64,000 bases of DNA, from positions 132,501 through 196,500 of the forward strand of contig CAJHNH020000700.1 in the NCBI GenBank assembly GCA_905116865.2, written 5' to 3'. This DNA comes from Candidula unifasciata. Its lineage: Eukaryota > Mollusca > Gastropoda > Stylommatophora > Geomitridae. The translations under genes and the position numbers were made by a program. The notes under the pieces are model-generated. The model was given only the letters and a program-made list of their open reading frames with translations, searched no databases and was not told the origin of the DNA. Positions 22,101 to 30,274 of the stretch are shown here, piece after piece (within the stretch, counting starts at the first letter, position 1; every line of letters starts with the position of its first letter).

Positions 22101-23653
22101 TAGTGGATACTTTGATATTCAGATATATTCATGTATGTTGGGCCCGGCTCTCTAGCGAAGTTAGTTAAACCTGACTTTCGCGGCGGCCGGGTGACGAACT
22201 CCTTGTGGTCCGGGTTCACTCCCGGGGGATACAGAAAAAGCCATGATATTTCTCCCAGATTAACGGTACCTATAATGGAATCAAGGCCGAAGGGTTGCGA
22301 TATCCATAGTACCGAGCCAAAGGGTTTACAACTCATGGTTTCTGGATACGTTAAAAAAAAAAAAAAAAAAAATATAGTCATGTTGGAAGTTTAGATACAA
22401 AGCCCAACAATTAAGTAATGAGACTGATTTTATTATGGCCAAGACAAAAATGCCAAATATGAAGCAAAGCATGGGATCTAAAAAGGCAACATTCATCTAT
22501 GATCTGGCAACTTTTCATCACCGCTCGATAAGCAGACAACAAACAAGCCGCCATTTTGTTGACCTAGTCTGAGGTGCATTGTTACTTAATCAGCATGGAG
22601 CAAAAGGCTAACATTAAATTCTTTTAAAAACGCAACTCAAAACAAAAAAATGCGCCATTTAAACAGTTGAATTTATGCAACAAGTTTTAGGAATAATTGT
22701 TTATCTCCTGTACAAATTTTCAGGTGGTATTTTCGATTCAAAAGTGGCGTTGAAATGATTACTAATGCACCTAGACCTGGACACCAAATTTATGTTTGTA
22801 ATAATGAAGTCATTGCAAATGTCAGAGAACGGATACAAGAAGATTATTGTTTTATTGTTAGGATGATGGCAGATGAAACTGGTGTTAATAGAGAGACCAT
22901 TCATAATATTTTAGTGCAGGATTTTGGCAAGAAAAAAATTGCTTGCTGGTTTGTACCACATTTGTTGTCTGATGACCAAAAACATCAGCGGGTTGAGTAC
23001 CCAAGAGACACCATCAAAACAAGAATTTTTGGCCCCAAACAAGTGTGTGTTCTTAGTCTTCCACCTCATTTCCCCAGATTTGTCTTAATGTGACTATTTT
23101 CTTTTCCCAAAATTAAAGTTACGATTGAAAGAACGTTTCTTTAACGATATTGATAATATCCAAAGGACCATAACATCGACTTTAAAGGCCATAATAACAG
23201 AAAAACTACAGAGGTCGTTCCAGTGTTTGTTAGATCGTGCCACTTGCTGTATCCAATGCACAAGGAGCTCACTCTGAATAAAATACAGGTTATATCTTCA
23301 ACTGTTGATTATTTTAATGTTTATGGAATTAGTCTCATTACCTAATTGTCGGACCTTGTAAATTGTTGGATATTCGGATAGTCAGTCAGATATCCAGTAA
23401 CACTGTTTTGTATCTTTCCGAATTGATAGACATTCTAGGAGATGGTGATGTGCACCCTGTAGACCTGCTGACCGGACCTAGGTGGCTGATTGCTTTCAAA
23501 GCCAATGAAAGAGATCGATTGATCCGGAAAATGGAATGGGAAGGTCCCAGGTTGAAGACATTTTATCCAACAGAGTACAACAGAATAGAGAAGCGAATCA
23601 GATTTTTAACGAAACTGTACAACTTGAAGAGATGCAAGAAGTCTAGGGACTGA
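16108..23653 (+). CDS. MRPL51: Mitochondrial large ribosomal subunit protein mL51 (four coding exons)
   Basis: The product is a structural protein of the mitochondrial ribosome large subunit. Joining 16108-16191, 19578-19758, 20937-21041 and 23430-23653 gives exactly 594 bases (197 codons plus stop), with exon phases 0, 1 and 1 and GT-AG introns throughout. The family signature is in the last two exons: [20 protein letters not shown] followed by [30 protein letters not shown] and [20 protein letters not shown], then a stop. Human MRPL51 is 128 residues, so this protein has a longer N-terminal part. That part starts [20 protein letters not shown], a plausible mitochondrial presequence, and includes a serine-rich patch in exon 2. 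I chose the exon-1 ATG because it follows a clear acceptor and preserves frame. All three coding introns carry repeats. The gene is convergent with the espin-like gene. Confidence 0.92.
16360..16490 (+). repeat. Dispersed repeat family A fragment (MRPL51 intron 1)
   Basis: Contains AAATAAGCCAGATCTGTAAA, GGATGTGCACGCAAAACTCA and ATCCAGAAGGGGACGAC, matching the right half of family A. Confidence 0.7.
16505..16565 (+). repeat. Short dispersed family J copy
   Basis: Shares GCAGCCTAGCTGTAAACC and the following GCTAACAGCCCTTTGA with the copies listed at 46945. Confidence 0.6.
16655..16790 (+). mobile_element. LINE 3' tail fragment
   Basis: Landmarks TTGGATAGGACACACA, GAGGGCCTATGCTCCATT and AAGAGCAGAAG match the 3' end of the LINE at 30275-32440. 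Confidence 0.65.
16791..19577. other. Rest of MRPL51 intron 1
   Basis: Unique-looking AT-rich DNA with a TG run at about 18186-18228 and a poly-T stretch near 19013. No additional exon is needed, because exons 1 and 2 join in phase. Confidence 0.6.
19578..19758 (+). CDS. MRPL51: MRPL51 coding exon 2
   Basis: Acceptor CTTGCTTCTCAG, 181 bases, donor GGAG/GTTTGT (phase 1). Encodes [14 protein letters not shown], then [20 protein letters not shown], the segment leading into the conserved core. Confidence 0.88.
19850..20665. repeat. 22-bp degenerate minisatellite (MRPL51 intron 2)
   Basis: Units resemble TTCACATATGTACATGTGTG plus two bases and recur over about 800 bp. Because 22 is not divisible by 3, open reading frames rich in Cys, Val, Phe and His appear in several frames; they are artefacts. 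Confidence 0.85.
20778..20860 (+). mobile_element. LINE family E 3' tail scrap
   Basis: CAACGTTTTGCAAAGGACCT and GCTACATGATAATGATAA match the end of family E (37960-38000). Confidence 0.5.
20937..21041 (+). CDS. MRPL51: MRPL51 coding exon 3
   Basis: Acceptor TTTGCTGTAG, 105 bases, donor ATAG/GTAAAG. The donor and the exon's last bases are the first unit of the tandem array at 21030-21425. Confidence 0.92.
   Translation, partial: DCCREMVFLSGIYLNTDLRTPGQKRKPCLARMII
21030..21425 (+). repeat. Tandem array built on the exon 3 splice donor
   Basis: About nine units of 34-45 bp repeat TATAGGTAAAGTATGA, a T-rich run, CTAAGAGCTATACAGATTATA. The first unit is the genuine MRPL51 exon 3 donor. Later units keep GGTAAAGTAT at about 21086, 21128, 21169, 21210, 21250, 21294 and 21337. 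The first two T-rich runs end in CCCTAG or TCTAG, giving acceptor-like sites before an 18-base GGGCTATACAGATTATAG. Confidence 0.9.
21426..22136 (+). pseudogene. Degenerate ATT/GGATATT intronic DNA holding an RNase H retroelement relic (about 21735-22030)
   Basis: 21735-22030 reads [18 protein letters not shown], and then, after a frameshift, [20 protein letters not shown]. This parallels 13760-14050 and 800-1365. Flanking DNA repeats GGATATTTTGATAAATTGT-like units on both sides, and similar units recur at 23360-23400 after the mariner. Confidence 0.55.
22137..22373 (+). mobile_element. tRNA-derived SINE with poly-A tail
   Basis: A strong box B, GGTCCGGGTTCACTCCCGG, lies at about 22208-22226, preceded by a GC-rich tRNA-like head (CTAGCGAAGTTAGTTAAACC). 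The copy ends in a 19-base A run (22353-22371). Confidence 0.75.
22396..23360 (+). mobile_element. Internally deleted mariner element in MRPL51 intron 3
   Basis: The element body is 22398-23358, flanked by TA on both sides. Terminal inverted repeats of about 30 bp share ACAATTAnGTAATGAGACT. A plus frame (22755-23040) encodes the helix-turn-helix part of a mariner transposase: [40 protein letters not shown] and [20 protein letters not shown]. The sequence then jumps to [10 protein letters not shown] and [15 protein letters not shown], the block after the last catalytic acid. The central catalytic region is therefore deleted and the copy is inactive. Confidence 0.9.
23430..23653 (+). CDS. MRPL51: MRPL51 coding exon 4 with stop
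   Basis: The acceptor TTGATAG has a weak pyrimidine tract. The exon encodes the family's basic C-terminal half and stops with TGA at 23651-23653. Confidence 0.92.
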
Positions 23654-23704
23654 TTGCTCTGGGTGTATGGTATGGCTAGCTGGTGTGTGTGTTAAGAGAT
23701 GATT

Positions 23705-23710
23705 ATTAAA
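23705..23710 (+). promoter_or_regulatory. Candidate MRPL51 polyadenylation signal
   Basis: ATTAAA 52 bases after the stop codon; the common variant hexamer at a typical distance for a short 3' UTR. Confidence 0.5.
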
Positions 23711-23759
23711 GATTTGAAGAAGAAACAAAATGTTGATTTCATTATTTGTCTTTTCTTAT

Positions 23760-24345
23760 GATGTTTTGTCAGGAAGAAACAGCCATCATTTGCAGGACAC
23801 ATTAGAATAATTCAGCATGAAAAATTGGCAGATTTCATGGGAGGAGCAAGCCTGTCAGTAGAAAAGTAAAGAGATTAGGTACTTAATCTGGAAGTCAGAC
23901 ACTCACCAAACACAAAGAACTTAAGATCTGCAACTATTGTGTGATCCCCTTAGTGCTAACTTATGGATGCAAGAGCTGGAAAGCAAAAATAGATCTAGAT
24001 AATAAAAAAAATTAGACAATTTTGAGAACAAATGTCTTAGAAGAATACTAAATCTCCATTGGACCGAATTTCAGATTAAATACGCAAATAAGACAAAAGA
24101 GAATGTCTCAAATTTTAAGAGAAAATACCACTGAAACTAGATCTGTCATGAGCTCAGAATGGTTAAGACAAGATGCCCTCCATCCCCATTCCCCATCAAT
24201 CCTCATGGACACTGAAAGGGGAACAAAAATGGGAAAGACCAGAGTGACCCTGCGTAGAACCATCATCAGGGAATGGTCATCATTATTTTGTGGAATGTCA
24301 GGACGATTACTTTACCTGTTTAATTGTACACAAGTTTGGGGAAAA
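23760..24345 (+). mobile_element. LINE reverse-transcriptase C-terminal relic
   Basis: Plus frames around 24010-24060 read KKLDNFENKCLRRILNLHWT, the conserved FENKCLRRIL..HW block of LINE reverse transcriptases, with stops before and after. Upstream 23910-24000 retains a degenerate LTYGCKSWKA-type block. Confidence 0.7.
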
Positions 24346-25019
24346 AGATTCAAAATGTGAACTTATGGTCAGCGAACTAAATTGCATGTGATCACCATGG
24401 TTGTCAGTGAAACTGTTTTCATGCTTCACGTGCACAAAAGACTGTCATAGGAAAATATTGCATCCATTTTTACTAAAAATTATAAAACGATGGGACAACT
24501 GCATCAATGTTAATTACAATTATGAGGAAAAATTAAGGGACAGTGTATGTGTACAAGTATAAACGGTTTTCAAAGTTGTTAGTCTATATTTAAAAAAAAA
24601 AATTCCAAAACAATTTGTGACTTATTTATTGACTTCCCCTCATATAAAGAGATCAGATCAATCAACAGTGTATAAAGAGATAAAGTTTGTCAATAAAACA
24701 TAAAGAGATTTTTTTCTTCAAATTCATGTCATGTGGCGTTGGTAGTCATGTCTTTCCACAACCTTCTATCTCGTATACTTTCATTCAGCTCTAACACAGA
24801 TGATCCTCCAGGTCTGTAAATTAGACATGAAGAGAAGGGATAAATTTATATGTGTTTGTGTGCACTAACATACACTTTTAAAGAAAAAACCAGACATCAT
24901 AAAATAAAGTGGTTCAACTAAGTTTACTCAGGGGAGCAAAAAAATTTTTTAATGGTGATTGTCACGGGCAATAGGCCTTAGCCCTAGCGTTGAAAGATAA
25001 TCAATACTACTGGTAATTT
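24346..25019. other. No feature recognised
   Basis: AT-rich sequence. GGTTCAACTAAGTTTACTCA at about 24912 resembles a piece of the element at 59785 (CCAACCAAGTTTACTCAGGA), but no boundaries can be set. Confidence 0.35.
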
Positions 25020-25320
25020 TGGCCCACAGGCTGCCAGTTGAACAGCCTTGTCCTCCTAGTGTAGATTCTGGGGCCCTTTTGTGGGGAAAGCAAGAGTGCA
25101 CCCACTACCTCCCCAAGAAGCATGTTGTAGTAGTTGACTAATTGGGGACCTCCTTCCAAGTCAGAGTGCATTTGCCCGAGCGGCAAGGAACAACCGACTG
25201 TACACAAATAAGCCAGTAAAATGGATGTACACGCAAAACTCAGGCCCTGGCACAAAGCCAAAGTCCAAATGGACGAACAACCAGGACTTTCTGCTGGAGC
25301 TTACAGCTGGTGAACAAAGT
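25020..25320 (+). repeat. Dispersed repeat family A
   Basis: Nearly full-length copy with GGGGCCCTTTTGTGGGGAAA, GTTGACTAATTGGGGAC, GTCAGAGTGCATTTGCC, ATGGATGTACACGCAAAACT and TTTCTGCTGGAGCTTACAGC. It is followed immediately by LINE family E sequence. Confidence 0.75.
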
Positions 25321-25640
25321 AGAATAGTCCTGTCCTTAAAGATCTGAACATAAAGGAAGACTGGCTAGTAATCAGCATCTTGTCTTGTAACCTGAAATAC
25401 TATATGGCCACAAGTGCCACGGTGGACTGGGAAAGGAAAGTAGCAGAAGACATGGTACCAGGAATGAAAGGGCAGAGCAGCATGAAGATGGGCATATGAT
25501 AATGACACCTCGGGTAGGAAACTGCAAGACAGCTCGGTGAAAGACTTTCTGTCAGATCATGATGAGAATGACATTCTTTCTGCAGAGTACGTGCTTAACG
25601 ATGATGAACTTATAAAAACAAAACATAAATTCTACAAAAC
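25321..25640 (+). mobile_element. LINE family E 3' fragment
   Basis: Landmarks CTTAAAGATCTGAACATAAA, AATCAGCATCTTGTCTTG, GACATGGTACCAGGAATG and GAAAGACTTTCTGTCAGATC match other family E tails. Confidence 0.65.
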
Positions 25641-26080
25641 CCAAAGACTGATATAGATATGCCTTTTAATATGTCTTCTGTTATATGTGTATATAAATAT
25701 AAACAAATAAATGAAACAATTTGAATCATATAAATAATTATTGACCACAAAATAGTAAATTTATAGGAATGCAATGATTTCTGCGGAATGAAGTAATTTC
25801 CCAGAGTTTTATCACTTTTTAACAAAACTATACATACATAAATGTAGCAATTAGACACACTGTGTGTCTGAAACTGCATGTGATATTATGTTAAACTCCA
25901 AACACATACATTTATATATATGTGTGTGTGTGTGTGTATACAGAGAGCGAGAGAAATGTAGAACAAGATGGAAAGGTAACATCAGAGAAACTGCAACAGC
26001 CCAAGGCCAAAAGAGAAGGGTAAATTACACCTTGTATACCCTGTGGCACTTATTTATTGTTCAAACATCGTACTAAAAAC
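25641..26080. other. No gene; short TG run
   Basis: AT-rich DNA with TATATGTGTG repeats at 25914-25938. Confidence 0.4.
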
Positions 26081-26330
26081 AGCAGTAAGGTCACGGAAAA
26101 AAACTAAGTTAAAAAAAAATCAGCAGTAAAGTAAAGGAAAAGATAAGTACAAAAACAGCAGTAAAGTAAAGGAAAGGTAAGTAAAAAACAACAGTAAGGG
26201 AAAAGAGATTAGTAAAACCAGCTTTAAAGTAATGGAAAAGAGATTAGTAAAACCAGCATTAAAGTAATGGAAAAGAGATAAGTAAAACCAGCAATAAAGT
26301 AAAGGAAAAGATAAGTTGAAAAAAAAAAGA
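26081..26330. repeat. Degenerate tandem array of about 38-44 bp
   Basis: Units resemble GTAAAACCAGCAGTAAAGTA followed by AAGGAAAAGAGATAA and recur about six or seven times. The unit is purine-rich; its minus-strand Phe/Leu/Ser reading frame is an artefact. Confidence 0.8.
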
Positions 26331-26357
26331 GCAGAAAGCCAGTGAAAAAAAAACAAC

Positions 26358-26384
26358 GCGCGGGGGGGGGGGGGGGGGGGGGGG
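26358..26384. repeat. Poly-G run
   Basis: About 25 consecutive G residues. Confidence 0.95.
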
Positions 26385-26639
26385 TCAGCTTATAAAAACA
26401 GCAGTCTCCTGTGTGTTTTTGGGGTTCATACTGGAAATAAATCACATGGTGGGTCAAGTGATTTATATAACACCAGTGACTCGGACATACCCACACTGGA
26501 CTACAAGTTACTTTGTAATCATTTTGTGGTGTTCCAATATAACCGTGCTGCATGGCCATTTGGTGCAACATCATTTCCAGGATTTGTAACTATGTGATTC
26601 TCATCCTTGAGATGTTAATCCTACAGACTGCAGTCTAAA

Positions 26640-26668
26640 AGATAAAGAAAAAAAAAAAAAAAAAAAAA
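26640..26668. repeat. Poly-A run
   Basis: About 22 A residues after AAAGATAAAG; possible retroelement tail, but no element was defined upstream. Confidence 0.7.
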
Positions 26669-26734
26669 CTGCCTCAGCTCAATGCTTATTGAAGCTGCTT
26701 GAACACCAAGATTTTTTTAATCAATGAATGAACA

Positions 26735-27065
26735 AAGCTCCCAGATAGCCTGTGTGGGTCCATGACCCCATGTGGGTGGTGTGAATAACAGACCCACTGC
26801 CCTCTAACAAGTATGTCATAAAGGGAAACTCTTTTTCTTCTTCACGTTCAATGGCTGTAAACTCTGGCTGACAGTTCTGATTGTTTGTCCACATCTGGAC
26901 TTTAGCCTTGCTCCAGAACCTGAGTCTTGCATGCACCTCTGTTTCACAGATCTGAAATAATTGTATGCAGACTGTTGGAAAAGGCAGCTAATTACAGGCC
27001 TGCAGATATCGCAGCCTAGCTGTAAACCATAATACAACAAGCCAACTGCCCTTTAACAGGACAAA
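26735..27065. repeat. Rearranged family A copy followed by family J
   Basis: The left part (26750-26815) matches family A in plus orientation (GTGTGGGTCC, CAGACCCACTGCCC). 26850-26965 matches it inverted (TTTGTCCACATCTGGACTTT, TCTTGCATGCACCTCTG). 26998-27065 is a family J copy (CAGATATCGCAGCCTAGCTG). Confidence 0.6.
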
Positions 27066-27104
27066 CACTTAAGAAAATACAGTGAAGGTTTCACTTCCAC
27101 ACTC

Positions 27105-27324
27105 GTAAGTCATCATGTAGCAGGTCCTATGCCGAACATCAGCCTCATTATGGTTAGTTATTGGGCACACCCATCTGCAATGATGCCGGAACCTTGACTA
27201 ACAACTAACAAACAGGCGAATCTTAGCCTGCCAAACAAGACTTAATGCTATGGAAAACAGGATAAAGGAAAAAACACAATAAATGATCATTAAATTTAAC
27301 AAAAATGTTGCTACCGTCTGTATT
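27105..27324. other. LINE family E tail scrap (27112-27140, minus) and unassigned DNA
   Basis: TCATCATGTAGCAGGTCCTA is the complement of the family E terminus; nothing else recognised. Confidence 0.4.
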
Positions 27325-27535
27325 TACCACTTCATAAGGCCGTGTAGACCGGGGGGAAGGGGCGTAAGCCTAAGGAGTTCGGGCCACACGGTTAGCGCTG
27401 TTGCCGCAGACTGCAAGTTATGGTGTTTATTTTTACCCCTGACAGAAAAAGGACCAGGGGTCAAACTCAGCTCTCTTGCACAAGAGCCTGACCTTGTCAG
27501 CCTTATGGTCCTCGGACTATTACATAACTTATAAA
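27325..27535 (+). mobile_element. Possible tRNA-like SINE
   Basis: CACGGTTAGCGCTGTTGCCG resembles a box A region and AGGGGTCAAACTCAG a degenerate box B. The match is weak and the ends are not defined. Confidence 0.35.
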
Positions 27536-27855
27536 GACAGTAACTTAGCAGCTCAGTGTACATCAATATGAAAAAAAAATATACAGTTTTACAAATATGC
27601 ACCCAAAAAAAAAATGCACAAGCAATAAAGAAATGAGCAGTTTCAATAAGAAAATATATTAATTGTTATATTAATCACAACTGAATACATCCATAGTATG
27701 GATGATAATCTACATGTCAGTCATTTGCCATAATTAAAATATACCACTGCATACTTCTGAATACAATTACACAAAAGCAATATTTTAAGTAATGTTGTAT
27801 CAACAGTGAGTGTTGGAAAAAGACGGAAGTTACACATAATTTAGAGAATTTTCAG
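27536..27855. other. No feature recognised
   Basis: A-rich sequence only. Confidence 0.4.
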
Positions 27856-28190
27856 AATAAATGCTTTTGGAGACTCTTGTAAATATTTTGGCCAAACAAG
27901 ATCATAAAGAATTGAGGAAAGAAACAAAATGTTCATCACTGAAAAACGTTATTGAAGGAAGATGAAGATAGCTTGGGCATGTTTGCAAAATACCTCGTGA
28001 CACTTTGGCAAGCAAGCTTTTCAAAGGACGGCTGACTGACAAAGGAGATGAGGGTGACCTAAGGAAACCTGGAAAAGGAAATGAAGGAATGTAAACTGAC
28101 ATGGGATATCATGGGCAGGACAGTAGCAATGGAGATCCCTTGTGAATGCCTTGTGTGTCAAGAATAACATAAAGAGGACATAGGCAGATT
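27856..28190 (+). mobile_element. LINE reverse-transcriptase C-terminal relic
   Basis: A plus frame near 27970-28080 reads RLGHVCKIPRDTLASKLFKG followed by KPGKGNEGM, the L-G-H...R-P terminal region of LINE proteins, with stops. Confidence 0.6.
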
Positions 28191-28199
28191 TTTCGAAGG

Positions 28200-28225
28200 A
28201 ACAAACTTTATTTTAAAGGGTTCAC
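28200..28225 (-). promoter_or_regulatory. Possible minus-strand polyadenylation signal
   Basis: The minus strand reads CCCTTTAAAATAAAGTTTGT, a canonical AATAAA. It could end the espin-like transcript, about 5.7 kb below the last recognised exon, but no linking exon was found. Confidence 0.2.
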
Positions 28226-28799
28226 AGCTGGGCACGCAGGCCCATCTAACATTCTGCCCTTTTAATCTCTCTTCTTTCATACATCATTTCATTCATACAG
28301 CAAGTAACAGTAAACATCAACAGCAGCTTAATATTAAATACAAGCACTGGAATGTGCACACTTTAAACCACAGTAAGCCGTACTAATTATAAGAAATTTT
28401 GATGAATTATGCATTAGTTCTAAAATACTTTTATCATTTCTGGGAGCTTGTAATTTCTGCTCAGATAATATTGAAGTTTCCGATCATATGTATAAGAGCT
28501 AGTTGTATTTGCTACTTGGTGTGCAAGATGGTTTCACAGTTGAGCTGCAGAGTACACAGGTCTATCCTAGGTTTAGGGATATGCCATATGTTTACCCATT
28601 TGCTATGCCTTCCATTGTATTTAAACAACAGCCATAAAGAATATAAAGCCTTTTATGATAATATTTTGTAAATAAGTAGTTTTACTAAAAGGTAGACACT
28701 CAAGAAGCGGTAGTAGCTTCTGAAGCAATGTTAGCTGCTTGATAACTGAATTAGAACAGCAATCCCATGTTGTTGAGCAATAGGTTATATATGCCTAGA
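28226..28799. other. No feature recognised
   Basis: Unassigned AT-rich DNA; could be minus-strand 3' UTR or intron of the espin-like gene. Confidence 0.3.
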
Positions 28800-29112
28800 A
28801 AGAACACCAGGAACTGATATGGTGGTGGTAGACATTTATAAAATGGGCCTCAGTTTGAATAATGGGAAGACACAAGTAATGGTGATTTCCAAGATAAAAA
28901 GTGCCTAAATGTATAATAAAAGTCAAAGTCGTTATTTTAGGACAAGTAATTAAGTATCGAGGCACATGGATAACATCCGATGGAAGATGTATCACATAGA
29001 TAAGAACAGAATAGGACAGGCCAAAACTGCATTTAACAAAATGAAAATTTTATGCAATAAATCCTTATCGTTGGAGGTTAGGCAAAGAATTCTTACATGC
29101 TTTATAGGGCCA
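28800..29112 (+). mobile_element. LINE relic, same family as 54430-55180
   Basis: GGTGGTAGACATTTATAAAA, GGGCCTCAGTTTGAATAATG, GGCACATGGATAACATC and TGCAATAAATCCTTATCGTT match 54504-54790, where the frame reads GLSLNTGKTEVMVISKKRL. This copy carries frameshifts. Confidence 0.75.
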
Positions 29113-29639
29113 TCCGGGTATTTAGCTCTTTGCCCACTCTCCACTTTCCATCAATCTCACCAGTCGTCACCAAGTGTTTTTTTCAAGTTTATTTTTTCTC
29201 GTGCTGATGTAGCATTGTTGTTTCAATGACCATTACAATGCGTCTGGTCCGATCTGACGACCTTGACTACGAACTTACATCGACATGAAGGCAAAGGTAC
29301 ACAGATCTGATGCAGTAACAGTTCAACAATCTGCTTGCAGTCATAATCTCATAAAAAATAATGATTACATTGAAGGTAGATAGCAAAGTGTAGGATTTTT
29401 GTAAATAATTCAAGACATGAAAATTCCAGCTACTATTTTTTTGTTGCGTCCAGTGCTCATTTTCATACAACGTAATCCTATTATATGCAAGGCAACACAT
29501 TCAAAAGACTTATAACAATTTTCGGACAGGTGAAATTATGAGTAAATGTATTTATATTACATATATATCAATTTAAATAATGTGGACACAAACATTGTGT
29601 GTACTACTGCAGAGTTTAAACTGTTACTCTGACCCTCTT
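29113..29639. other. No feature recognised
   Basis: No supported exon on either strand. Confidence 0.4.
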
Positions 29640-29845
29640 CCTTTCTCACTGTTACTCTGACCCTCTTCCTTTCTCATCCAGGCTGTTTTGTGACCCAGAC
29701 TGTTGTTACTATAACAAATACTGTTGTTACTATAACCCAGAACTGTTGTTACTGTGACTCAGAACTGTTGTTACTATGACCCAGACTGTTATAACTGTGA
29801 CTCAGACAACTGTTACTGTGACCCTCCTTCTTTCTCATTCAGGCC
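29640..29845. repeat. About 23-bp degenerate tandem repeat
   Basis: Units resemble CTGTTGTTACTATGACCCAG. The block opens and closes with CCCTCTTCCTTTCTCA or CCCTCCTTCTTTCTCA. Confidence 0.8.
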
Positions 29846-30274
29846 TGAAATGGGCGTTGGCAAAATATGCCAGGCAATAAACTGTGCATTATATTGTTTG
29901 TGTCTGCATTATTCAAGTATACAAGGGGAAAAACATTGTTCAGAATATATTTTAATGTCTATCTTTGATTTGCGCCAGAGACACATGTTTTGAGTGATCA
30001 GTCTTCCGCTTGAAGAGCATGTGAGGAATTCTCTGTTGGGCCATGGACCTCCAAATTCTTCTACAGTAGGAAAGGTTTCTAGAGATAGTTTAGAATGCTA
30101 CCACTATTTGATGGGTGAAGGTGAGTCTCTGAAAAGTAAAAAAAAAAAAACCAGTTATATATCTTTTAAGTTTCAACTGGATTTTCCTTACCACCAGGAA
30201 ATGGTCAGTAAATACATCAGCACCTCTGAAAGCCCTAACATCGTGAAGGGATGATCTAAACTTTTTGTTAATAC
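29846..30274. other. No feature recognised; A run at 30139-30150
   Basis: A plus frame of 86 codons starts at 29994 but has no recognisable domain and ends in low complexity; I do not call it a gene. Confidence 0.3.

Noticed and set aside
27325..28225. Terminal espin-like exon with the final conserved block near a minus-strand AATAAA
   Set aside because: I could not find a reading frame with the expected PW-containing motif, so only the poly-A signal is listed, at low confidence.
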